From Verrucomicrobiales bacterium (lineage in GTDB: Bacteria > Verrucomicrobiota > Verrucomicrobiia > Limisphaerales > UBA11320): 64,000 nt of DNA. The notes under the pieces were generated by a model that was given only the letters and a program-made list of their open reading frames with translations, searched no databases and had not been told where the DNA came from. Each line of letters opens with the position of its first letter. Positions within the stretch are counted from its first letter, which is position 1. Position numbers and translations under genes: made by a program. The stretch lies in contig JAEUHE010000177.1 of NCBI GenBank assembly GCA_016793885.1, positions 31,380-95,379 of the forward strand. Direction: 5' to 3'. This document shows positions 17,599-25,800 of this stretch, in pieces.

Positions 17599-18939
17599 TT
17601 AGATCAGCTCCGGCATGGGCTGCAGCCCGTTGTCGACCAAGAACTGGGGCCGCCCCGTCAAATCCGTCAGCAACGGCTGGTTCACATCAATGCCCAAACG
17701 CTGGTAAAGCGTAGCGAAGACTTCACCAAACAACACCGGCCGAGCCACCGCTTCCCCGCCCAAGCGATCCGTGGCCCCGATAACCTGCCCGTGCCGCATC
17801 CCACCTCCCGCCACCATGGCGCAGGCCACCCGCGGCCAGTGGTCCCGTCCACCATCCTTATTGATCACCGGCGTTCGGCCGAACTCTCCCCACACCACCA
17901 CGCTGACATCCTGATCCAGCCCACGGTCGTGAAGATCCTGAATCAACGCGCTGACGCCTTGATCCAAAAGCGGTAGATCCTGTCGCAGGGCGCCGAAGTT
18001 GTCGCCGTGATGGTCCCACCGACTGAAGGCCAAAGTCACACACCGACATCCCATCTCCACCAGTCGCCGCGCGACCAAGAAATGCTCCATGAGCTTGGGA
18101 CCGCCGTCATCCCGATTGCGCGGATCACCCTTACCGTAACGGTCTCGGATGCGAGCCGGCTCCTTTTCCACATCCAGCGCATCCAGCAAACGGCTCGACG
18201 TTAAAATGCCGAAGGCCTGCTGGTTGAAGGCGTCGACCCCCTCCATCATGCCGCTGGCATCGGCATCCCGCCTCAGCTGGTCAAAGCTGCCGAGCAGCGC
18301 CTTGCGATCGGCCAACCGATCGAGCGTCACCCCGTTCAACACCATGTCGTCCTTGCCGCTGCCCTTGTTCGGTTCGAAGGGAGCGTGAGCGATGCCCAGA
18401 AAGCCGGCACGGCCATTATCCGACCAGGGCGCATGCCCCATCTTGGGAGACAGCCCCACAAAAGGTGGTACCGACTTGGTCACCGGCCCTTGCAACTTGG
18501 AAAGCACCGACCCTAAACAAGGCCAACCGCCCGGCGGTGCATTGCGCGCATGCCGACCCGTCAAACACTGAACCGCGTAATGGTTGTCCTCCGCCCCGAC
18601 CATGGAACGGATAAGCGTATATTTATCGGCCATCCTGGCCAACCGCGGCATGTGCTCACAGATCTGCATGCCCGGCACGTTTGTCCCGATCGGGTTGAAG
18701 GCCCCCCGAACTTCGGAAGGGGCATCCGTCTTCAGGTCGAACATGTCCTGGTGAGAGGGCCCACCCGGGAGAAAAATCATGATTACCGCTTTGTGCGATC
18801 GCCCCACCCCGGCTCCCGCCTCAGCCCGCAACAACTGAGGTAGGGACAATCCCCCCAAACCAAGCCCGCCGATCTTCAGGAAATTCCTCCTGGAGAGACC
18901 GTCGCAGAAGCGCTGTTTGGGACCGTAAATTGTCAGCAT
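17599..18939 (-). CDS. DUF1501 protein, Tat-exported (copy 1 of tandem pair, operon leader)
   Basis: A 446-residue DUF1501 protein with a canonical twin-arginine signal S16-R-R-N-F-L-K then [18 protein letters not shown]. It contains the family motifs [30 protein letters not shown] and [19 protein letters not shown]. It is the first gene of the minus-strand run that continues with its paralogue, the DUF1549/DUF1553, PPC and PSCyt1-WD40 genes. Family members share a fold with alkaline phosphatase-like hydrolases, but no substrate is known. The duplication probably arose in place, since both copies keep the same length and order. The start codon at 18939 directly precedes the conserved N-terminus. 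Confidence 0.92.
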   Translation of the reverse strand: MLTIYGPKQRFCDGLSRRNFLKIGGLGLGGLSLPQLLRAEAGAGVGRSHKAVIMIFLPGGPSHQDMFDLKTDAPSEVRGAFNPIGTNVPGMQICEHMPRLARMADKYTLIRSMVGAEDNHYAVQCLTGRHARNAPPGGWPCLGSVLSKLQGPVTKSVPPFVGLSPKMGHAPWSDNGRAGFLGIAHAPFEPNKGSGKDDMVLNGVTLDRLADRKALLGSFDQLRRDADASGMMEGVDAFNQQAFGILTSSRLLDALDVEKEPARIRDRYGKGDPRNRDDGGPKLMEHFLVARRLVEMGCRCVTLAFSRWDHHGDNFGALRQDLPLLDQGVSALIQDLHDRGLDQDVSVVVWGEFGRTPVINKDGGRDHWPRVACAMVAGGGMRHGQVIGATDRLGGEAVARPVLFGEVFATLYQRLGIDVNQPLLTDLTGRPQFLVDNGLQPMPELI

Positions 18940-18985
18940 AATCTTCTACAGAGAGATCGGCAGCTACGTGGTGATTGTGATGGAT

Positions 18986-19016
18986 AGATTACGGTTATTT
19001 AGGGCATTTGAGTCAA
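18986..19016 (-). promoter_or_regulatory. Possible sigma70-like promoter of the DUF1501 operon
   Basis: In the minus direction TTGACT (19011-19016) is followed after 19 bases by TAATCT (18986-18991), about 46 bases before the DUF1501 start codon. The spacer is longer than the usual 17 bases, so this is a weak suggestion. Confidence 0.25.
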
Positions 19017-19099
19017 GACTGATCGTGGTTTTTGACGGGCGAAAGAAAGGGTGTATTCATCAGGTTGCAAGGAACTTAACAATTCCCGACTTGACTGCT

Positions 19100-19199
19100 T
19101 GTTTTGGTTTTGATGAAGTTCCACCACCTTAGGCCTCCACTCCGCAAGGAGTCTCCAGCGGGGCCGTTAGGGGGCCGGGAGGCCCCCTTCCGTTTTTTT
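19100..19199 (+). ncRNA. Candidate small RNA ending at an intrinsic terminator
   Basis: This gap contains no convincing gene yet has a strong plus-strand terminator with nothing coding upstream of it on that strand. Just before the terminator is a stem ACTCC-GCAA-GGAGT (19139-19152) with a GNRA tetraloop. A short non-coding transcript ending at about 19199 would explain both. The 5' end is a guess and no RNA family was recognised. Confidence 0.25.
19169..19199 (+). terminator. Intrinsic terminator, plus strand
   Basis: An 8-bp perfect GC-rich stem (AGGGGGCC / GGCCCCCT, loop GGGA, 19169-19188) is followed by TCCG and seven T residues (19193-19199). It is oriented to stop rightward transcription. 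Confidence 0.6.
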
Positions 19200-19213
19200 A
19201 GGGGGGGGGTGGA

Positions 19214-19663
19214 GTGAAGAGGCGAGCTCAGACGGGTCGGAATCACTCGGATTTCGGTCGACGCTGGGAGCGCCAATTTTTAGGCCGATACACGCAGAGA
19301 CCGGTTCGCTCTGAGGGTGGCAGCCAGCGTGGTTTTGAGCACGAAACCACACGAGATTGGACCCAACCGCAGTCCCATACCCAACCCAATCGCTTGAGCG
19401 TACACAAACAGCCCAGCCAGCCTGAGCCCCATCAAGGCTCCGGCACCGAGACCGATCGCGGCTCCGTCGATCGGACCATTCTCCATGAGTTCAACAACGT
19501 GGTCGGCTCGATCATGGGAAACGCTGAAGTAGCTGATCTTGAACTAGATCCAGGCCACCCCGCCAAAACCGCCATCGCCGAAGTCATCAAAGCCAGCCGA
19601 CGCGCCCGGGAACTGCTACGCCTGATCAAGGTCCGGGACGCCGAAACCGGGAAGCCTACATAA
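19214..19663 (+). pseudogene. Isolated histidine-kinase dimerisation/H-box (HisKA) fragment
   Basis: A 149-codon open frame whose last third (residues 88-138) reads like the phosphoacceptor helix pair of a sensor histidine kinase: H91-E-F-N-N-V-V-G-S-I-M-G-N-A, then DPGHPAKTAIAEV and ASRRARELLRLI. H91 would be the phosphorylated histidine. There is no ATPase domain (no N, G1 or G2 boxes) and the frame stops ten residues later. The first 87 residues are Gln/Arg/His-rich and do not resemble a sensor domain, so the true 5' end is unclear. The likeliest reading is a decayed remnant of a larger kinase gene; a small HisKA-only protein is possible. It ends 184 bases before gcvP. Confidence 0.5.
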
Positions 19664-19847
19664 GCGGTTCAGCTGCCGCTTCGGAGCCGCGGGCCCGGTC
19701 CCCCGCTTGAGCCCTTCTGCTCAGGGCGAAGACGTCCGTCGGTGAATAAGCCCTGCGGACCCGGTCGATCACTTCCTCGAATTTCGAAACAACCGTCTTG
19801 CCTTGGTCGTTGCGCCTTCTAACGTGGGACTTTGATTTGATCGAGAC

Positions 19848-22748
19848 ATGAAGCTCACACCCACCTCCTCTGAAGGCATAAACCAGAATCCTTTCGCCTG
19901 GTCGGACCGGTTTGTTCGCCGCCACATCGGGCCTCAATCGAGCGCGACCGAAGCCATGCTGAAGGTATGCGGTTTCGACACCCTGGACCAACTCATCGGC
20001 ACTGCCGTTCCCCAAACCATCCGGCTCGCGCAAGACCTCCATCTCCCCCCCTCCCGAAGCGAGCACGGGCTTCTGGCCGAGCTTCGCGTCATCGCCACTC
20101 AGAATCAGATCTTTAAGTCGTACCTTGGCTTGGGTTACCACGACACCATAACACCTCCGGTGATCCAGCGAAACATTCTGGAAAATCCAGGCTGGTACAC
20201 CCAATACACGCCGTATCAGGCCGAGATTGCGCAAGGCCGCCTGGAAGCCTGTCTGAATTTCCAGACGTTGGTCACCGACCTAACCGGGCTCGAGATCGCC
20301 AACGCCTCCCTACTCGACGAGGGCACGGCGGCCGCAGAAGCAGTCGCCATGTGCCAAAGTGTCAAAGGCACTCCCCAAAACCAGGCCATTTTTATTTCCG
20401 AAGCCTGCCATCCTCAGACGGTGGAGGTCGTTAAAACTCGGGCTGAAGTGCTCGGAATCCGCGTCATCGTAGGCTCACACCACACCTTCGACTTCAGCAC
20501 CCCTGTCTTTGCCATCCTGCTGCAATACCCCGCCACCGATGGCACGGTCTACGACTACTCTGCGATCATTGAACAAGCCCACACCCATCAGGCCATGGCG
20601 ATCGTGGCTGCTGACCCTCTGAGCCTCACCCTGCTGAAGCCCCCGGGAGAGTTTGGAGCGGATGTCGCGGTAGGCAGCATGCAGCGGTTCGGCGTACCTC
20701 TCGGCTATGGTGGTCCGCACGCCGGCTATTTCGCAACACGGGACGCCTTTAAACGCCACATGCCCGGGCGCCTCGTCGGAGTTTCCAAGGACGCTCGGGG
20801 AAAAGCAGCGCTCCGACTCACCCTTCAAACCCGTGAGCAGCATATCCGACGCGACAAGGCCACCAGTAACATCTGCACCGCGCAAGTCCTGCTGGCAGTC
20901 ATGGCGTCGATGTATGCCGTCTACCACGGACCCGAAGGTCTGAAGCTGATCGCTCAACGGATCCAGCGCATGACCCAGGCCTTCGCCCGTGGCGTTCAAC
21001 GGCTCGGTCACGAAATCGCCAACGAAACCTACTTTGACACCGTCCGGGTGCGTCTCCAGGGAAGAAGTTCCAAGGAACTGGTCCAAGCCGCGGAGTCGCA
21101 TCGCATTAACCTGCGTGTCTTCGACTCCGAATCCGTAGGGGTCTCCCTGGATGAAGCCACCTCAGCCGAGGATCTCGAGGCCTTGCTGCGAGTGTTCCAT
21201 CAGGGCCGTCCGCTGCCATTCGCCCTAACCGAGCTGGCCCACGACACCACGCCTTCTTGGCCTGCGAACCTCAGCCGCACCTCCAGCTACCTAACTCATC
21301 CGGTCTTCAATCGCTTTCATTCGGAGACGGAGATGCTCCGCTACATCCGGCGTCTCGAGTCTCGAGATCTCTCCCTCACCACCTCGATGATCCCCCTCGG
21401 CTCCTGCACGATGAAGCTGAATGCCACGGCCGAGATGCTGCCCGTTACCTGGCCGGAGTTTGGTAAACTTCATCCCTTTGCTCCCGCGCACCAGGCTGTA
21501 GGCTACCAAACGCTGTTCAGCCAACTGGAAAGCTGGCTCTCTGAAATCACCGGGTTCGCGGCCACCTCACTTCAGCCCAATGCCGGGTCGCAGGGCGAGT
21601 ACGCCGGTCTGCTCGTCATCCGCCGCTATCACCTCCAGCGTGGCGAAGGTCATCGGACCATCTGTCTGATTCCCAGCTCCGCTCATGGAACAAACCCGGC
21701 GAGCGCTGTCATGGCCGGGATGAAGGTGGTTGCAGTCGCCTGCGATGCTCAAGGCAATATCGACGTTGCGGACCTGAAGGCCAAAGCGGCAGCCTACTCT
21801 GCCAATCTGGCCGCGCTCATGATCACCTACCCCTCGACTCACGGGGTTTTCGAAAGCTCCATCCGAGACATCTGCGCTGCGGTTCACCAGCATGGAGGCC
21901 AGGTCTACATGGACGGCGCGAACATGAACGCCCAGGTCGGTCTGTGCCGACCCGGAGACATCGGTGCCGACGTCTGCCATCTCAACCTGCACAAAACCTT
22001 TTGCATCCCGCACGGAGGTGGTGGCCCTGGAGTCGGCCCTATCTGCGTCGCTCGCCACTTGGCCAATCTTCTGCCCAGGCACCCACTGGTGAGCACCGGC
22101 GGATCAGATGGCATCGGCCCCGTTTCAGCTGCTCCCTGGGGAAGCGCCAGCATCCTCGTCATTCCCTGGATGTACATCCGCCTGATGGGCGGGGACGGCC
22201 TGACACAAGCCACCAAGATGGCTATCCTCAACGCGAACTACATTGCACGTCGCCTCGATGCCTATTTCCCAGTGCTCTACCGAGGTCAGGGTTCCTTGGT
22301 TGCTCATGAATGCATCCTGGATTTGCGGAGCCTCAAGCAAGTGACCGTCGAGGACGTCGCTAAGCGATTGATGGACTATGGCTTCCACGCACCAACAGTC
22401 TCCTGGCCGGTGCCCAGCACCTTGATGATCGAACCCACTGAAAGCGAGTCCAAGGAGGAATTGGATCGCTTTTGCGACGCCATGATCTCCATCCATGGGG
22501 AAATCGTGCCCATCGAGTCGGGCGCCGTTGACCCCAAAAACAACCTTCTGAAGAATGCTCCGCACACCGCCGACGTACTCCTCACTGAAACCTGGACGCG
22601 TCCCTATTCACGCGAGCAGGCCGCCTTCCCAGCGCCCTGGTTGAAGGAGCACAAATTCTGGCCCGCCGTTGCCCGTATCGACAACGTGTTCGGCGACCGG
22701 AATCCAGTGTGCTCCTGCACCGGGATGGATGCTTACTCAGCTACCTGA
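19848..22748 (+). CDS. gcvP: Glycine dehydrogenase (decarboxylating), P-protein of the glycine cleavage system
   Basis: A 966-residue single-chain P-protein, the usual length for the fused form. It decarboxylates glycine using pyridoxal phosphate and passes the aminomethyl group to lipoylated H-protein. The N-terminal half begins FVRRHIGPQ and contains [13 protein letters not shown] and [12 protein letters not shown]. The C-terminal half contains [22 protein letters not shown] and the PLP-binding [18 protein letters not shown], with Lys716 as the Schiff-base lysine. All expected motifs are intact. gcvT and gcvH are not adjacent, and I see no glycine riboswitch in the 184 bases upstream. The ATG at 19848 fits the family N-terminus; a longer antisense frame over its 5' end was rejected. 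Confidence 0.97.
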   Translation: MKLTPTSSEGINQNPFAWSDRFVRRHIGPQSSATEAMLKVCGFDTLDQLIGTAVPQTIRLAQDLHLPPSRSEHGLLAELRVIATQNQIFKSYLGLGYHDTITPPVIQRNILENPGWYTQYTPYQAEIAQGRLEACLNFQTLVTDLTGLEIANASLLDEGTAAAEAVAMCQSVKGTPQNQAIFISEACHPQTVEVVKTRAEVLGIRVIVGSHHTFDFSTPVFAILLQYPATDGTVYDYSAIIEQAHTHQAMAIVAADPLSLTLLKPPGEFGADVAVGSMQRFGVPLGYGGPHAGYFATRDAFKRHMPGRLVGVSKDARGKAALRLTLQTREQHIRRDKATSNICTAQVLLAVMASMYAVYHGPEGLKLIAQRIQRMTQAFARGVQRLGHEIANETYFDTVRVRLQGRSSKELVQAAESHRINLRVFDSESVGVSLDEATSAEDLEALLRVFHQGRPLPFALTELAHDTTPSWPANLSRTSSYLTHPVFNRFHSETEMLRYIRRLESRDLSLTTSMIPLGSCTMKLNATAEMLPVTWPEFGKLHPFAPAHQAVGYQTLFSQLESWLSEITGFAATSLQPNAGSQGEYAGLLVIRRYHLQRGEGHRTICLIPSSAHGTNPASAVMAGMKVVAVACDAQGNIDVADLKAKAAAYSANLAALMITYPSTHGVFESSIRDICAAVHQHGGQVYMDGANMNAQVGLCRPGDIGADVCHLNLHKTFCIPHGGGGPGVGPICVARHLANLLPRHPLVSTGGSDGIGPVSAAPWGSASILVIPWMYIRLMGGDGLTQATKMAILNANYIARRLDAYFPVLYRGQGSLVAHECILDLRSLKQVTVEDVAKRLMDYGFHAPTVSWPVPSTLMIEPTESESKEELDRFCDAMISIHGEIVPIESGAVDPKNNLLKNAPHTADVLLTETWTRPYSREQAAFPAPWLKEHKFWPAVARIDNVFGDRNPVCSCTGMDAYSAT

Positions 22749-22851
22749 GTCGGGACAAATCCGACAGGCTGCTAGCAGTTGCATTCGCCTGAATCGGCGT
22801 TTAAGCTTCCCTTGTTCTACCGGAAAAGCAAAGCGGAAGAAATGGACGTCT

Positions 22852-25800
22852 ATGCATGTTTTGAAGCACTTAGGATTCGCGAAGGAACTCGCCGTTGGGA
22901 TGATCGCGCTCATGATCGCAACGGAACCAGCGAGAGGGCAAACATCGAGCTGTAATCTCAGGGTTACCAGCACTCTGGACAGCGGGGAAGGCTCACTACG
23001 GGAAGCGATTGGCTGCGCCAACACGCAGGCCGGCGCAGACACCATCACCTTCGCCATACCCGGGACGGGTCCGCACGTGATCCAGCTTGCCTCGGCACTA
23101 CCAGAGCTAAACGGTCCGGTCACGATCGACGGCTTCAGCCAACCGGACGCGGGGGCGAACACCAGCATTTCGACCCTCACCGACGCCCGAGTGCGAATCG
23201 AGCTGCGGGGCCAACCGGGCATCGAGTTCGGTTTGGTGGCAGCAGCCAATGACTGCGTGGTGCGCGGCCTGGCCCTGAACAGCTTCGACGTCGCAGGTCT
23301 GCGACTCAGCGCTCAACGGGCCGTGGTGCAGGGAAATTACCTCGGCTTGGATGCCGTCGGGGCCTTGGAACTGCCGAACCTGCGAACCGGCATTCTGGTC
23401 GAAGGAGCGGATCATCTCATCGGCGGCACTGCCCCAGCTGCCCGCAACGTGATTGCTGGGAACCGCGGTCCGGGCATCACGCTCGAAAATCCCGCCGCGC
23501 TGGCGGCCAACGGGAGCCGGGTGGTAGGCAATGTCATCGGGCTCAGCCCGAGCGGAGCCGTCGCATCCAACACTACCGGCATCCTTGTGAACGATGCCGC
23601 CCAGGTTCAGATCGGAGGCATCGAACCGGGAGCCGCCAACGTCATCTCCGGCAACCTGGGCGCGGGAGTCGTCGTGGTAGGACCCCGTGCTTGGGCAGCC
23701 ATCGCCGGCAATGCGATCGATCTGAACGGCGGACTAGGGATCGACCTCCAAGCCCAGTCAGGTCCACTGCTTGGCGATGGAGTCACCAAAGACGATCCCA
23801 TGGACTTGGATGAAGGGCCCAACACCCTACTCAATTCCCCCGTCCTGATCGACGACTTTAGCACGCCCAGTTCCACATTCATCGTCGGTTGCCTCCACAG
23901 CAAGGCCGGCGAGTCATTCTACATTGATTTCTACGCGGTCGATCAGTGCGATCCCTCGGGGCGAGGAGAGGGGCGGCGCCATCTGGGGCGAGTCCTCACC
24001 CAGGTAAACAAACTCTGGAACGCCGATTTCACCCTCCAGGTGAGCCCACCCTTGATGGCCGACACCTACGTTACCGCCACAGCGACCACCGTGGACGGAC
24101 GCACTTCAGAATTCTCGCCCTGCCGTCGCATCACGGGTAGCTCAACTTCGACCTTGGGCAAACTGGCCGTCGGCCTCAACAGCTCGCCCAACCCGGTCAC
24201 CGTCGGCACCCCCCTAACCTACACAATCTCGATCACCAATCTCGGGCCGGGCAAGGTGGACGAGGTGAGCCTGATCAACCAACTCCCCTCAGGCCTCAAC
24301 AACGTCGTCGTCAAAGTAGGCTCTGAGCAGTGCCTGATCACCGACGGCAAACTCCTATGCGCCCTGGGCACCCTCACCAACGGACAGGTCGTGAGCGTGG
24401 TGTTCGAAGGAACCCCATCCAGGCCTGGAATCTATGTCGATACGGTGACTGTCCACGGCATCAGCAACGCCAAACCGCTCGAGCCAGTCACTGCCACCCA
24501 TGAAACCCTGGCGGTCAACCAGCCGGTCCTGCAGATCAGCGACACCTCGGCTGTCGAAGGCCCAGGAGCCCAAGCCACCTTTACCGTCTCTCTTTCTCAG
24601 CCGTCGGCATTCCCGATCACGGTGGTGTGGGGCACGGTCGATGGCACCGCGAAAGCCGGCTCCGACTTCACGGGATCCACCGGCCAAACCCTGATTTTTG
24701 CTCCAGGCGAGACCACCAAGACGCTTTCGATCCCGATCTTGGATGATAGCGTGGCGGAATCACCGGAGCAGTTCACTGTCCACCTCTCAACTCCCACCAA
24801 CGGGCAGATCGGTAAGGCCGATGGTGTGGCGCAACTCACCGATAACGACACCACACGAGCGCCCGTCCTTGCGATGGGGGTCATCAGCTCGCCCAATCCA
24901 GCCACGGTCGGCATCCCCCTCACCTACACGATCTCCATCACCAATCTAGGGCCGGGAACTCTCGATGCCGTCAGCTTGATCAATCAGTTGCCTGCCGGCC
25001 TCTCCAATGTCGTGATCAAGGTGGGCGGCAACACTTGCACTCTCGCCGACGGCAAGGTCAGTTGCGAGTTTGGCAGCCTACCCGAAGGCGGAGTTCTCAC
25101 CGTCGTGATCGAGGGCATTCCCACCACACCCGGCGTCTACCTCGACACCGTGACGGCGAGTGGCGCAAGTGGCGGCAAGCCGGTGGCTCCCGTCACCGTC
25201 CTTCACGAAACTCAGGTGCTCGACCAACCGATCCTGACGATCAGCAACACCACGGCCACCGAAGGTCCAGGCGCTCAGGCCATCTTCACCGTCTCCCTCT
25301 CGCGACCCTCCACCACCCCCATCACGGTCACTTGGTCCACCGTCGACGGCACAGCGAAGGCCGGATCCGACTTCACCGGAGCCACCTCCCAGTCGCTGAC
25401 CTTCGCACCTGGCGAAACCTCCAAGACGCTCTCGGTGGCGATTGTCGACGACACGCTGTCGGAATCCCCCGAGCAGTTCACCGTCCACCTTTCCGCTTCG
25501 GTCAACGCACAGATCGGTCGCGCGGACGGCACCGCCGAACTCACGGATAACGATGAGCCCACTCTCCCCGTCCTGGCCGTGGGTGTCACCAGTTCGCCCA
25601 ACCCAGTGACGGTCGGCACCCCGGTTACATATACCATCTCCGTCACCAACCTCGGGCCAGGCACCCTGGATGCCGTCAGCTTGATCAACCAGTTGCCTCC
25701 AGGGCTCTCGAATGTGGTCATCAAGGTCGGAGGCAACACCTGCACGATAGTAGACGGTGTGATCAGCTGTGAGTTTGGCAGCCTACCCGAAGGCGGAGTT

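Noticed and set aside
19280..19486. A 68-codon Gly-rich hydrophobic minus-strand frame
   Set aside because: It looks like a small membrane protein at first sight, but it overlaps the HisKA frame in antisense and has no ribosome site; composition alone is not enough.
19664..19847. A glycine riboswitch before gcvP
   Set aside because: I looked for paired aptamer-like conserved blocks and found none in the 184 bases upstream.
19656..20234. A 192-codon minus-strand frame
   Set aside because: It covers the 5' end of gcvP, which has unambiguous family motifs there; the antisense product has no motif.
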